DNA of 64,000 bases from Tetrahymena elliotti 4EA (GCA_000231825.2 JH720337.1:10181-74180); one strand, 5' to 3'. Positions 1-13,238 are shown, numbered from the stretch's first letter. Program-made: numbers and translations. Notes: generated from the sequence alone by a model not told the origin.

Positions 1-996
1 TTAATTAATAAAAGAACCCAAATACAATAAAAATTTACAGCTCGTTTTAGATTTTAAATCTACACATTCTTATCCTGTTAATGTTGAATACGATGGACAA
101 TTTGAAACACAATAATTATTTAGTAAATAAAAACCTGATTTGCAAGCAGTACAAAAACTATTTGAGCAAGTATTGCAAGATATACTACTGCAAAAATCCT
201 AAATGCAAATTTTTTAAGTAGAATCTTTTAAATACCCTACTTAGCAAGTCAAAACACATGAATTACTTTAAGCTGAATAACCTGTATTGCATGTGCAGGT
301 ATTTCCACTTTAGGAAGAATTCGAAGGACAAGTTAAACACTGATTACTAGAAGGACCACTACACGTTAAGCAAGAATCATGACAAGTATCTACATATAAA
401 AAAAAATTCTTAAGAGCATAACCTTCATTAGATATAGGCTCATTCGTTTAAGATTAGATAGTGATAATAGTAGAGGAGCTTGAATGTGTAAAATTTCTAT
501 AGTAGAGAACTATCTCATCTCCATACTAACGAGAAGGATAACATGATTTATATCCACTTGCAACATCTACTTTCAAATAAGTATCTGTATTTCCTTCGAT
601 TATTACTTTTATATTGTCATTATCACTTCTATCTAAAGATTGGTAGAGAACTAGATCAAACCGAATGGAGATACTCCAGTGAGGAGGAAGATTTGTAAAT
701 GATCTTCTAGTTATATTGTCTCCTAATCCAAATATTCCTAACAGATTTTGATTAGCAAATTCAGACAAATCACTTGCATCACATAAAACAACTTTGTTAG
801 AAGACCACTAAATGCTTTGGCTGGAAAAAGATGAAATAAGTTCTTAAGCTGTAAGTAGTTCTTCTTTAGAAAAAAAAATCAGTAACTAAAATTTAAAATA
901 ATTGAAATAATATTTAGAAGAAGCAATGATACCTCCCTAAATGATATTTATAAAAGAAAGAATCAAGAATAGTCTAATAATTTTAAATGTCATCAT
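1..996 (-). CDS. Cysteine-rich furin/GFR-like membrane protein, 5' part (gene 1 of array, cut by window edge)
   Basis: This is the amino-terminal part of a large secreted or type I membrane protein; the rest lies beyond position 1. Exon 1 is 933-996 and encodes Met-Met followed by a hydrophobic signal peptide. An intron (864-932, GT...AG) leads to exon 2 (39-863), and a second intron starts at 38. Exon 2 begins with a domain of roughly 170 residues that lacks obvious repeats and contains PPHWSISIRFDLVLYQ. After about residue 180 come furin-like Cys repeats (CxxC and CxxxC spacing, e.g. CLTCSGPSSNQCLTCP). Several TAA/TAG codons are read as Gln, and no TGA interrupts the frame. The sequence is nearly identical to the start of the gene at 5789-11368, which shows what the missing part should look like: more Cys repeats, a membrane span and a cytoplasmic tail. 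The ligand is unknown. Ciliate proteins of this kind are usually annotated only as growth-factor-receptor-domain or zinc-finger LSD1-like; no zinc finger is claimed here. Confidence 0.85.
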
Positions 997-3006
997 ATTT
1001 AAAAGTAGTTTATTTGTGATTATTTTCTACTTTTTTTATTTTTATTTAGATTTTTAAGATAAAATTGATGGTTTGTATTATTATAAATTTATTTGCTGAT
1101 TAACAATTTTATCTTACAGCTATAGAATTTGTATGGTAATATTATTTATAAGAAAAAAAAAATTATTATGATTATGAGTGGAATACTTTGAATTAATTAC
1201 ATTTTTTAATCTATGTTAAAGACTCTCCAATATTTTTGAGTCAAATTATTTATTTATATTGATGAAAAATTAATTGTAATGTAATTAAAGTAATCTTACT
1301 TAACTTAGACCATTATTATTATTATTATCAAAAAATACAAATATTTAAACCCTTATTAATTGTATTGAAACCTATTCTGCTTCAGCTGATATAGCTAAAT
1401 CTTTTTGATAGAAATTGAATTCTCCCATTGTTGTCAAAAACTAACTTCAATTGATTTTTAGGATTAAAATTAAAGCTTTGATTTTCAAATGTAAATCCAA
1501 AAATTTGAAGTCGGTATTTGATAAACACTTTAAGAATAAAAAAATTAAAAGAACAATCTAAAATTTTACTTGTGATAAATTTCTGTATTCTTAGATTAAT
1601 TTTGTTAGATTTGAACTAAATATAAAAATCATAATAGATCCTTTTTTTTCTTATCAATTTAATGATATTTACTGGAGTAATTAATTAATCTTAATCTCAC
1701 AAATCTTCATTTAAAAAAATCTATGAATATTTTATTTATTTTTGATCTTGAATACAAAGAAAAATAAATTTATTTTATCATTTTTAATCAGAATTTTCAT
1801 TTTTATGAATATATTATTATATATTAGATCTACTTTTTAAATAGATTTTTCTATAATGATAATCTTAAAAGTGTTAAATAAATTACCTTTTTTACTGGCA
1901 CTTAATCTGAAGGTTTTCTTTTTAAAAATTATCAAAATTTTAATAATACTACCAAAATAGCTTGACTTTATAAGAATTGACCAAGCATTATTTTAGTATT
2001 TTTTTATATCAAAAGGATTGTAAGATAAATATTTTTCATTGTTTATCTGACAAACTCCTTGAATAATTGATATCAGTAAGCTAGATAACATGATCATAAT
2101 CTTCTCACTTTTTTAAATATCCTTGTATTCAAGGATGTTTAGCTAGAATATCTCAATTTAGTGTTAAGTAATTTATTTTGTCAATTTAAAATAAATCACT
2201 CAACAAAAGAAAATTTAACTCTTTTTGTAATCTATACTATAGCTAATTGCTGGTTATTTTCAGTATACAACTGTAATAATATGGCTTTTAGTAAGGATTA
2301 TAATAATCTTCAAAATTAATAAAAGATAAGCTCAAATAAAACTATTAAATTTTGTAGAAGAATTTATATTTTTATACATTCTTAATAACAATTACTTTGA
2401 CAAAAGGTTTGTAGGGATACCAGTGTTGTGATGATTTTAAGTTGATATATCAAGAGATATTTCTTCAATATTTTTATTCTAAAAAATTTTATTAAAAATA
2501 TAATATGTATCAAAATATTAATGATAAAAAGAAATTCATTTTCTGCTTAACATATTAAATATTTTTCTTGGTTTTTAATATTTTGATTTAATAAATGATA
2601 ATTTGTTTGTCTTTTAAGTTTAGATTCTATTTCTTTTTAAATTGCAAATATTCCCTAATTGCTATTAAGTAGCAAACCATTAATTCACAAAAATTTGTAA
2701 GTTAATCAAAATAAGAAATTTGATAGTTTTAAAAATAAAAATAATTTTTTATAAAAAGTTTAGAAATTTATTTTGTTGAATTTAAATAATTTACAAAAAA
2801 AATTTTTAATTTAAGCAAAATTATAAAAGTTTATGATAGTCTTGAAAGAAGAATGATAGCTGCCATTAAGCAAGGATAAATATTGATGAAATTATAAAAA
2901 TATTATTTTTTAAATTAATTTGATATGAAAAGATATGAAATAAAATTTTAGTTTGTAAAATTCATTTCATATATTTTTAGAATTTTAATGAAAATTTTTA
3001 ATTTAC
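997..3006. other. Upstream region of gene 1, duplicated flank
   Basis: I see no gene here. The sequence is AT-rich and partly aligns by eye with the upstream flank of the second copy: 1000-1110 with 11370-11480, the block around 1500-1560 with that around 11755-11815, and more weakly 1870-1930 with 12780-12840. It therefore belongs to the same segmental duplication and probably carries the promoter of gene 1. Confidence 0.55.
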
Positions 3007-3555
3007 ATAATCAACCAAAATAAACAAACCTCTGATACCATAACATTCTACAAAAAGAGCTTAAGTTAGTGTAAAGTTAATTCTTACATTAAGGGATATC
3101 TGTAAGAGTAAAATAGTGAGTAACATATATAAATCTGTCTTTTAAAGAAACTCTTCCACAAATATTTCTAGCACTGCCAGTTGAGCTCCTGGTTGTTGTA
3201 GCATTTACATCACCATATACAATTTTTTAGACAGATCTATTGTTTCAATTATATATTTTATGCCCTGTGTAACCAAATAATACTGACCAATCAAGTGTAC
3301 TTAATTAATTAATTTGTAAAGGAAATAAACAATAATGTTATTTGTATTTTTCTGATAAAATCTAATTTTTTTACAATCCTGTGAATTATTTAGTAATCTA
3401 AGAGTTTACAGAAGTTAAGTACACTCCACTTAATAGATTTTTACTTCCTAATAAAGTAGTTAGGTAGTCTTACAATCCAAAGTATTATATTCCTGTATTT
3501 AATATCCCTTCACCAAAGTATGTACTGAACATCTCATAATACAAATACTAACCTT
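3007..3555 (-). pseudogene. Relic of exons 3-4 of the Cys-rich receptor gene
   Basis: Read on the minus strand, 3555 to about 3375 translates to a sequence parallel to exon 3 of the intact gene (GVYLTSVNSQITKQFTG here, GAYLSSHNAQIFRQFTG there) and keeps its splice donor. After the intron, an exon-4-like stretch follows (DWSVLFGYTGHKIYN against HWSVNIGYTLYKIDS), with conserved NICGRV. It is broken: an in-frame TGA at 3245-3247 stands where the intact gene has TGG, and the frame shifts before the final CYGIRG...VDY block. No exon 1-2 or Cys-repeat exons are attached. I call it a decayed internal fragment of a former array member. Confidence 0.75.
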
Positions 3556-4117
3556 CTATTTATGATTTATAAATGAAATTATTATTTAATTAATTTAAGG
3601 CAAATAATTTTTACAGCTTCTCTTCTGTAAACAGTGGTATGAGTTTTTCAGTTGATTTTTAAAATTATTTTAAATATGAATTTCTAAATGTTAGTTCTTA
3701 TTTTACCTTTAAGAGCAATATTTGTTATCATAACTAAAAAATAAAGAATATGAATTTAAGGAGTTATCATTTATTTGTAAACTAAAAAAATGTAGATTTT
3801 GGTTGTTTAGTTTTTCGTAAATAGTAATTTTTAAAAATAATTTACTTTTTAAATAGTTTGATGTTTGATTTTAAATTATTTAGATATGAGTTACATTTCT
3901 AACTTTATTGAGTTTTCTCCTTAGACTAAATAAAAATAAAAATTTTTAAAAATTCAAGTTCAAAGATATTATTTTATGAGAGTAATATAGGGAAAACATG
4001 TTCACATTCAATAAAAATAAAAAGTTTAATTTAAAAATATAAAAAAATATTTAAGGTTTATTTTGAATTAAGCAAACTTTCTAACAATAAATAAATATAT
4101 ATTTCTTAACTAAATAG
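3556..4117. other. Non-coding spacer between two relics
   Basis: AT-rich sequence with no reading frame I can support. It separates the 3'-end relic from the exon 3-4 relic, which come from different former gene copies. Confidence 0.5.
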
Positions 4118-5065
4118 TCATTTTAGCTTTTTTATAAAATATTCATTTGAAAAGAATTTGTATAAATAAGCTAATTTATTTTCATTGTTTTAAGCATTTA
4201 GATATTTAATAGTAAAGATGTACTCAAAAAAGCTGAAAATTTATTAAAATATAAAGAAATCAGCTCCAAATACTATACTATATTAAATACTCCAAGTCTA
4301 ATCTTTCAAAAATTTTAAAGATTAAAGTTAAGGTACAAACCAAAAATAAGCATCAACAGCTAAGATTGCAATAAAAAATAATACTATTCCAGTAATAAAT
4401 TTGAAAGATTTTCTAAGTAATATTGATTAAATAATATTCAATCTTTATTTTATTGCCAGGCTGGTTAGTAAAGCTACAACTAAGAAGTACTACAAATTCT
4501 AATTAAAAAATAAATTTATAATTTTTATGATTTACTGTAATAATCATTTTTACCTCCTCATACAAAAATTCAGTAGTTAAGAAAAATGTCTGGTATTTCA
4601 AAAATATCAAGGTAGCTCTTGTCAATCTAATTGCTATTTAGTCATGAAAGCAAAATAGAGAAACTCATTCATTTCCTAACTTAATAATTCAAAAATATTT
4701 AATTTATAATTTAAAGATGAGAGGGTTTTATTTTTCTCACCAAAATTTATTTTAATCTTCAAAATATTTTAAAGGAGTTTAACTAGTTATTATGATAAAA
4801 GGAAAATAAAATAAAAACCCCCTTTAAAGATTTAATATGAAATTATTTACTACTGAAAACTTCAATATTTAATTAGCCTTATATTTCTAGAAATAAGGTA
4901 ATATTGTTTAGACTCCTTACTAATTGAATTAATCTTAATTTTATATTGAGAGTCTTTAACACAAGAAAGTAGCTATTATTAATTAAAATAATTTAGAGGA
5001 AATATTAGTCTATTAATATTGAGTTTATTTATTATTTGATAGCCCATCCAAATAATAGATGTTAT
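4118..5065 (-). pseudogene. Relic of the 3' end (TM-rich tail) of the Cys-rich receptor gene
   Basis: This block parallels 5789-6680 of the intact gene. On the minus strand it retains the FGWA start, a frame-shifted middle, a segment reading KYKANQILKF (KYQSNQMLKF in the intact gene), the conserved intron, a short exon ending TEFLYEE, and a last exon ending in TGA at 4118-4120. The last exon is fully open and well conserved (DAYFWFVPQLQSLKFLKDQT). The short exon has TGA at 4675-4677 in place of the TGG of the intact copy, and the part near 5000 is out of frame. With no upstream exons it cannot encode the full protein. The open last exon suggests decay is recent, or that this exon is still used in some other transcript. 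Confidence 0.75.
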
Positions 5066-5788
5066 CAATAAATAGTATGATTGCTATGTAAAATTAATAA
5101 ATAATTAAAAACACTAATTAATAATAATAAAAAAGTTTAATATTTCAAAATATTAAAGCAACTCTTGTTATTATGTTTATATTTTGACCAAAAGTAATAT
5201 AATGAAACCCACTAATTTCAAAACCATTTTTTAAATTATTTTAATTTATTTAAAACATTTAATTTAGAATTTATTGTAAAAAATTTTTAAAAAAATCAAA
5301 ATTAAAAATTAAATTGAAAAATTTTTAATAAATCAATAATTAAATTTTATTTAAAAAAATATTTAATTGAATTTTAATTGTAAATTAATGAATATCATGT
5401 CAAAAAAAAATAAAGATTCCAAATTACTATATTTTTGAATGGAATTTGACTTAATTTGGATTTTAAATTACATTAACCTAAATGCTAAAGGATTATAATA
5501 TTTAAATAATTGGTATGATAAACTCTTATTAGATATATTTCCATTAAAGGAAAAGCAAGTTGAGTTAAATGGAGGACACCAATTCCTAAAATTAAGCAAA
5601 AATAAAAATTATTTTAAAAATGTGTAAGAATATTAGTGGTATTAGATAGAAATAAAATAACTATTAAAATAATGAAATTGATTAATAATTTATTTTCATT
5701 ATTTTATAATAAAAAAATATATGTACAGTTTATAGTTCTTTTAAATTAAACAATTTTCCAACTAGAAAAGCTTTTATTAACTAAAAGT
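5066..5788. other. Spacer downstream of the complete receptor gene
   Basis: Very AT-rich (runs such as 5220-5420 have almost no G or C) with no coding frame I can support. It contains the 3' flank of the gene that ends at 5789. Confidence 0.5.
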
Positions 5789-8700
5789 TCATTTTAACTT
5801 TTTTATAAAATATTGATTTGAAAAGATTTTGGATAAAAAAGCTAATTTATTTTTATCCTATAATGCATTCAGATACTTAATAGTAAAGATATACTCTAAA
5901 AAGCTGAAAATTTATTAAAATATAAGGAAATCAGCTCCAAAGACGATTCCATAATAAATACTCCAAGTCTAATCTTTCAAAAATTTTAAAGATTAAAGTT
6001 AAGGTATAAACCAAAAATAAGCATGAACACCTAGTAAAACAATGATTAAAAATGCTATTCCAGCAGCAAATTTGAAAGATTTTCTGATTAATATTGATTA
6101 AATAATTTTAAATATTTATTTTGTGATCAGGCTTATTAGTAAAGGTGCAATTAACAAGTTCTAAAAATTCTAATTTAAAATAAATAAATTTATAAATTAT
6201 TTTATAGATTTTCTGTAAATAATCAATTATACCTCATACTCAAATTCAGTTGCTAAGAAAAATACCTAGTATTTCAAAAATATCAAGGTAGCTCTTGTAA
6301 ATCTAGTAACTAATTGGTCATTAAAGTAAAATAGAGAAACCCATTCATTTCCTAACTTAATATTTTAAATATATTTTAATTTCAACAAACTTTAATAATT
6401 ATTAAAAAAAGGGGTTCCATTTTTCAAACCAAAATAATTTTCAAACAAATTTCAAGTAATCAAATGAATTTGAATTTAAAAAATAAAAATTAAGGAAAAT
6501 AAAGTGAAAGCCCCTTTTTTTGATTAAATTATTTACTATTGTAAACTTCAACATTTAATTAGATTAGTATTTTTTGAAGTTAGGTTGTACAGTTTAGATT
6601 TCTTATTCATTAAATTAGTATTAATTTTTTATTGAGCATGGAGTAGCGACATTATTTAATGCCCATCCAAACTAACTTTTACTTTTTATCAAACTAGGTG
6701 AATTTGTATTTGTGTGTGGCGAAGAAGAGCTATCAAAATTTTATTATTTTTTATCATAAGAAGGGTATTTAAAAAGTTTTTATCTAGGTCTCTTGTTTCC
6801 TACTCTTTTCATTTATTTTAAATCTAATTTTATTTATAATTGTATATTTTACATCTATGAAATTTAATTTTAAGCATTAAGTTAAGAAATTGAGTCAGTT
6901 GGACTTTAAATTTATGATTTTTCTTCAGAATTATTTTGCCTTTTTAATAGTTTATTAACTTATATTGGACTTATTTGAGATGCTTTATCACAACCTTCTG
7001 AATCAGGTGAGAAATTAAATACAGATACTTAAGATTATTTTTTATCTAAAAAATAGCCATAAATTGATGAAACTATCCAAATAAAGCTCTTGCCAGTTAG
7101 AATATACAGTATAATTTAGTGTTGGTATTTTATTGAATTACAGTCCTCTTTATGTGGGCCAGAACAACCCAGCTTACAAAAATCATCACATTATTTGCAT
7201 TCTTTAGTGTTTTGTTGTTTTTATGTATAGCTGATTGAAGGACATTCAAAATAGCAAGAATTCCTCCAAAAAATTCTATCAGATGAACAAGAGATACACT
7301 TTATCAATTAAAAAAATATTTAATTTAACCTTCCCCTTTTAAATTATATAATTACTTCAGTACTAGAAGGACCAGAACAAGTTGTGCACGTAGAATCACA
7401 TTTTGAGCAAATATTTGTTGAAGGTAAAACAAAATAGGAATCATCACATTTAGAAATACAATTATTATTTTATAAAAATAATCCTTTTAATTAATAAATA
7501 AAAATATTTTAATTTAATTGAATATGTTCAATTTTTATCTACCTAACACACAACTTTTACAATTAGATATTGCTGGACCATTACATGTTTAACAACTAGA
7601 ATCACATTATTTACAAGAAATAGAGGAAGAATCAGGATATTAATTTTGTAGACATTGAGTTACACATTGATTTGATTTTGATTCAAAATATCTCGGTAAT
7701 AAACAACTTAAACAGTCATTAGGCTAAGTTCCATTACAAGTTTAACATGAAGAATCACAAGGAGTACATTCATTGTTTTAAGCATTATTATAGAAATTAA
7801 CAGGACAATCTGGTACACATTAATTTTGATATAAAAATTTATTTCCAGAGCAAGAGAGACAGCTATTTTTATCAGGACCAGAGCAAGTGGCACAAGAAGA
7901 ATCACATTATGAGCATTTTTGATTATTTGTATTTTTATATTAATTTTAACTACAATCTGATACACAAGTTTTATTGGCCTATTAATAAAATAAATTTGGA
8001 GCCTAGCAATCCAAGCAATTATTGTTATTTGGTCCATCGCAAGTTTTACAAGATGAATGACATTATTGGCATATGTTGTTGTAATTTTCTTTAAATAAAA
8101 TGTTTTTATTTATTTTAAAAGATTATTTTATATTACATGTTAAATAGAAAGTGTTGGAAGGACAAGTGCTAACACATTAATTAGACAGTAAATATAAGGA
8201 TCCGCTACAGTATGTGCATGAATTTTAATCTCCTATTATGAGAACATAAAAAATTAAGTATTTCTCAAATGAAAATTGAAAATTAATTTTTCTATTTGTT
8301 TGAAGAAGTAAAAAATTTTTTATTAAAATTAATAATGTTGAATGAAAAAATTTATTTACCTGGATTTTAACAATTAAAGCATGTTGAATCACATTTCTTA
8401 CAAATATTAGTTGATGGTAAAACAAAATGTGAATCATCACACTTTGAAATACATTAATTATTTTAGAAAAATAATCCTTTATTTTATTAAAATTCATGTT
8501 TTATTATTTTATTTAGAAGTAGCTTACCTTATTTGCAGCTTTTACAGTTTTAAGAGGAAGAACCATCACATGTCAAACAAGTTGGATCACATTATTTACA
8601 TTAAATAGAGTTGTCTTCTGGATATTGATCAGAATAACAGGTTACCACACACTAATTAGATGAAGGTTCAAAGTATCTTGGTAATTAGCAAGACTTACAA

Positions 8701-11368
8701 TTATTGGCAGCCTTATCAGAACATTCATAGCAAGTAGAATCACAATGATTACATTAGTTATTTTGAGTATTTTTATAATATTTTACAGGACAACTTGAAG
8801 TGCATTCTTTTTGGTAGAAGTATAAATTTCCTGAACAAGTCTCACAATTGTTTTTATCAGGTCCTGAGCAAGTTGTACATGTTGAATCACAAAGAGAGCA
8901 AGTTTAGTTGCTTGTATTGTAATATTAATTTGTGTTACATTATGAAACACAAGTCTTTTAGCTTTGTTAATAAAATAAGCTTGGGGCTAAGCAGCTTAAG
9001 CAATTATTGTTGTTAGCTCCATCACATGTTTAACAAGTATTATGACAAGGTTAGCAAATATTATTATTGACCTCTTAGTTTGCATAAAATATTTTTAAAA
9101 TATTTAAAATAAATTTTTTTTTTACATGTTAATTTAAACATATTTGATGGACAGCTGCTCAAACACTAATTGGATGTTAGATATAATGTCCCTGAACATT
9201 TTGTACAAGAATTTTAATCTCCTATTTATTTAATATTAAATTTGTTTAATATATTAAATATCTAAAATTTTAAGAATAAAAACCTGGACTCTAGCAATCA
9301 TAGCATGAGGCAATACAAGTCTGACACTTTTAATTAGATGAATTAGGCCAATATGAAGTTGGACAATCACTTTAACAAGTTTTATCTGGGTTTAAATAAG
9401 TGTTTGGCTTACAAGTTAAGCAAGAGGTATTACTCTCTATTATTTTTATTAAGAATAATAATAAAAATTGATATATTCAAAAATTGTTTTCTTAGCATAA
9501 ATTTAATCTATTAAAAGACAAAATTCAATTTTAAAAATGATCTAAGTTTATTATTTACAAGGCTGTGAGCAAGTTAAGCAAGTAGAATCACATGGCTGGC
9601 AAGTTTAATTTGAATCTGAAGCAAATCCATCTGGACAAACTGCTAGGCATTGATAATTATATAAATAATAAATTGATTAGCATTAGGTACATCCTTATGC
9701 ATTACAAACAGCACAATTCGGTGAACACTTATTAATTAATCAAAATAATATTAAAAAGTAAATAAAAAGTTTAACTAATTTTTTTACATAATCTACAAGG
9801 ACAAATAATTCTCTGATTCCATATGATTCATCAAAAGGATCAGAATCTAAATTAGTTTTGATGAGCAAGTTGAGAGTTGTGCTGGTATGAGTAAAATTTT
9901 TTGTATCATATATAATTTAGTCATAATACTAGACTCTTCCGCAAATATTTGCTCCTCCATCTGCTAAGGCTCTAGTTGTAGTCACTTAAACAGTATTATC
10001 TACAAGCAATTAAACATTTTCATTATCCCATGAATCAATTTTATACAAAGTATATCCTATATTTACAGACCAGTGAGGTTATCTATAAGTAATAATTTAA
10101 TTAATTAAAAAGACAATTTTTCTGATAGAATATAAAAAATTTACATTCCAGTGAATTATCTAAAAATTTAAGCATTATGAGAACTTAAATACGCTCCACC
10201 CAAAAGTGATTTACTGCTACAAAGAGTTGTTAATGCTCTACTACTTACTGTTCTATCACCTAAAAATCCAGATACTGATAGACCTGCTCCTCTGATTTCA
10301 GACTCTCCAAAAAATGTATTAAACATACTTTACAATAAATAATCTCCATCTAGATCATTTTAATAAAAACTTAATTAATAAAAGAACCCAAATACAATAA
10401 AAATTTACAGCTTGTTTTAGATTTTAAATCTACACATTGTTATCCTGTTAATGTTGAATATGATGGACAACTTGAAACACAATAGTTATTTAGTAAATAA
10501 AAACCCGATTTACAAGCTGTACATAAACCATTTGAGCAAGTATTGCATGATGTACTACTGCAAAAATCCTAAACGCAAATTTTTTAAGTAGAATCTTTTA
10601 CATACCCTGTTTAGCAAGTCAGTACACATGAATTACTTTAAGCTGAATAACCAGTATTGCATGTGCAGGTATTTCCACTTTTGGTGGAATTGGGAGGGCA
10701 AGTTAAACATTGATTAATAGAAGGACCGCTACATGTTAAGCAAGAATCATGACAAGTATCAACATATAAAAAAAAATTCTTAAGAGCATAACCTTCATTA
10801 GATATAGCTTCATTTGTTTAAGATTAAACAGTAATACTAGTAGATGAACTTGAATGAGTAAAATTTCTAGAGTAGAGAACTATCTCATCTCCATACTAAC
10901 TAGAAGGATTACATATTCTATATCCACCTCCAGCACTTTCTTTGTAGTAAGTATCTGTATTTCCTTCTATTATTACTTTAATATTATCATTATCACTTGT
11001 ATCTAAAGATTGATAGAGAACTAGATCAAACCGAATGGAGATACTCCAGTGAGGAGGAAGATTTGTAAACGACCTTCTAGTAATATTGTCACCTAATCCA
11101 AATATCCCTAACAGATTTTGATTAGCGAATTCAGAATAATCGCTTGCTTAGCATAAAAAAACTTTGTTAGAAGACCATAAAACGCTTGAGCTGGAAAAAG
11201 ATGAAGCAAGTTCTTATACAATAAGTAATTCGTCTATCAAAAAAATAAGAAATTAAAGAATATCATTATTAAATAATTAAAATAATTTTTTAAAGAAGAG
11301 ATACCTGCATAAATGATATTTATTAAAGAAAGAATCAAGAGTAATGTAATATGTTTAGATGTCATCAT
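5789..11368 (-). CDS. Cysteine-rich furin/GFR-like membrane protein, complete (gene 2 of array)
   Basis: This is a multi-exon gene for a large surface protein. Exons I could place: 11305-11368 (signal peptide), 10409-11233, 10145-10349, 9788-10082, 9559-9727, 9284 (approx.)-9436, one starting at 9221, further Cys-repeat exons down to 7356, then 6537-7298, 6233-6355 and 5789-6160 with a TGA stop. Order of parts: signal peptide; a domain containing PHWSISIRF-type sequence; a related second copy of that domain in exons 3-4 (PHWSVNIGYTLYK); a long array of CxxC furin-like repeats; a span near IILYILTGKSFIWIVSSIYG; a Gln/Lys-rich cytoplasmic stretch; and a tail with further hydrophobic helices (GIAFLIIVLLGVHAYFWF). 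The Cys-repeat exons themselves are duplicated as a block of about 1 kb. Role inferred only: surface receptor or adhesion. Family knowledge is limited to the GFR/furin-like label. Confidence 0.8.
6404..6521 (-). repeat. Inverted repeat within a gene 2 intron
   Basis: Inside the intron 6356-6536, the arm at 6404-6424 (AAAAAAAGGGGTTCC...) is complementary in part to 6497-6521 (...GAAAGCCCCTTTTTT). It leaves a loop of about 75 nt. The matching intron of the 3'-end relic has an equivalent pair at 4721-4735 and 4801-4822 with different bases. Confidence 0.55.
7356..9221 (-). repeat. Internal duplication of Cys-repeat exon block
   Basis: Within gene 2 the segment about 8240-9220 is repeated, diverged, at about 7356-8230 (offset close to 985 bp). 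Both contain an exon starting GDQNSC on the minus strand or its equivalent, followed by long exons with CDSTC and SCQLPRYF / KQPRYF-like motifs, and the intron positions match. This is duplication by whole exon modules, which lengthens the ectodomain. Confidence 0.7.
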
Positions 11369-13238
11369 ATTTAAAAGTAATTTAATTTATTTAATTGATT
11401 ATTCTCTACTTTTTTTATTTTGATTTTAAGAATAAATTAATAGTTTTTATTATTTTGAGTTTATTTACTGATTAGCAATATTATCTTAAAACATGAATTT
11501 CTAAGGTACTTTTACATGTAAATAAAAAATAATGTTTTGATTAATGAGTAGAAGAATTTAGTTAATTACTTAACTTATATAACTATGGTCATCAAAAATG
11601 TCAAAAATCATACTATAAATAATATTGAAAACCATAATGGAATTAAAAAGATATTTTTGAGAAAACTTAATTTTTGAATAAATTTTCAATTCTCGTAAAG
11701 TTATTAAAAGCCATCTTTAAATCTCAATATTTAATTTTCTAATGCAAAATAATTTGAAAATAGTGTTTAACAAAAACATTGTGAGAATAAAAAATTAAAA
11801 GAACGACTCTTTATTATGTAATTAATTATTAATTGCTAAGTAAAAGTGGCAATTTCTTTTTATGTTTTATGATTTTTCTTCTTTAGTTCTAAAGTAAATT
11901 TTAATGTCACATTATATCCTTTTAAATTAATACTTCTCATTAATTTAATTATGTTTTCTATTATAATTAAACTTTCTTTTACAAACCCTCATTTAAACAA
12001 ATATTGTTGTTCCAGTAATTTAATAATTCAATATTTCATCTTTTTTATTTTTTTTTTAGAAATTATATCGTCATATTATCAAAGATTATCTTTTTAAATT
12101 ATTTTTTGATTGTAATTTGTTTGCTTTCTTTTCACAAATATATTGAAAAAAGAAACAAATAGAAACTTAAAGCACAAAATATTCTTTTTTTAAATGAGAT
12201 GTTTTTTTAATCAAAATTTAAAAAATTGCATAAAAATTCAAATGTGTTCAAAAAAAATAATTCAAAAATATTCAGTGAAAATAATAATTATTTATTGTTT
12301 GTATTTACCAAAAAAAAATAATTCTAAAATAAATTAATCACTCTTCAAATAACTTTTTATTAATATTTTCTTTTGTATATTATTTTTTTTTAAATTAGAA
12401 TAATCAGATATAAAAATTTAGCATTCTTTTTCTGTAAATTTTTCTCTATAAGCATTTCCTTTTTTTATTTTTTTAAAAAAATTATTTGATTAAAAAAAAA
12501 TAAATTCTTAAACAATTAAATTGCTAAAAGTTGTATTTAGATAAGTAAACAGATTATATTAAATGTAAAGCATATCTTTTATCATTTGCTATTTATTTTC
12601 AACTAAAATTCAATTAAAATTGGTGTTTTTATTAAATATTTCTTTAGAATATTTTTCAATACTTTTGAATTTATTATGAATAAATATTTTTTTTTTCATG
12701 AACCATCCAACAATAGAATTTTTAAATATATTTTTTTGTGGTAATAATCTTAACTGTTTGTTTAATAAATAAATTAAATATTTTATTTAGTTTATTAATG
12801 GCATTTTAATCTCAAGGGTTTCTTTTTATATGAAAAAATAAAAAAATTTGTAATTATAAAAACTTATAATTTAGAATGAACAAATTATTTTATTGTCAAA
12901 AATATTACTTGGAAGATAAATATTTGTTATTATGACAAACTGCTTATATTGGCCATAAAAAGTTAGATATTTTAAACCATAAACGCAATAGAAAAATAGA
13001 TAAATAACTTAAAATAAAATTTAATCAAAATTATTTGTGGGGAAACAATCTTTTAACTACTTTAATTAATTTAATATTAAAATTAACAGAATATAAAAAG
13101 TTTAATATTTATATACAATATTTCAGCTATTGAGTTAGATATTTTTCATTTTATTCATAAGAATTTTAATAAGTTATATAAAGATTGAATGATTGATATG
13201 TTGTTAAAAGTTAGTATTTATTTATTTAGTTATTTTTA
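11369..13238. other. Intergenic, upstream of gene 2 and downstream of kinesin
   Basis: No gene seen. The part next to 11368 is homologous to the flank upstream of gene 1 at 997-2300 and should hold the promoter of gene 2. The rest is AT-rich with long homopolymer tracts. Confidence 0.5.

Noticed and set aside
7708..9016. Several standard-code ORFs of 60-110 residues on both strands
   Set aside because: They are out-of-frame shadows, or fragments split by TAA/TAG, of the Cys-rich gene 5789-11368.
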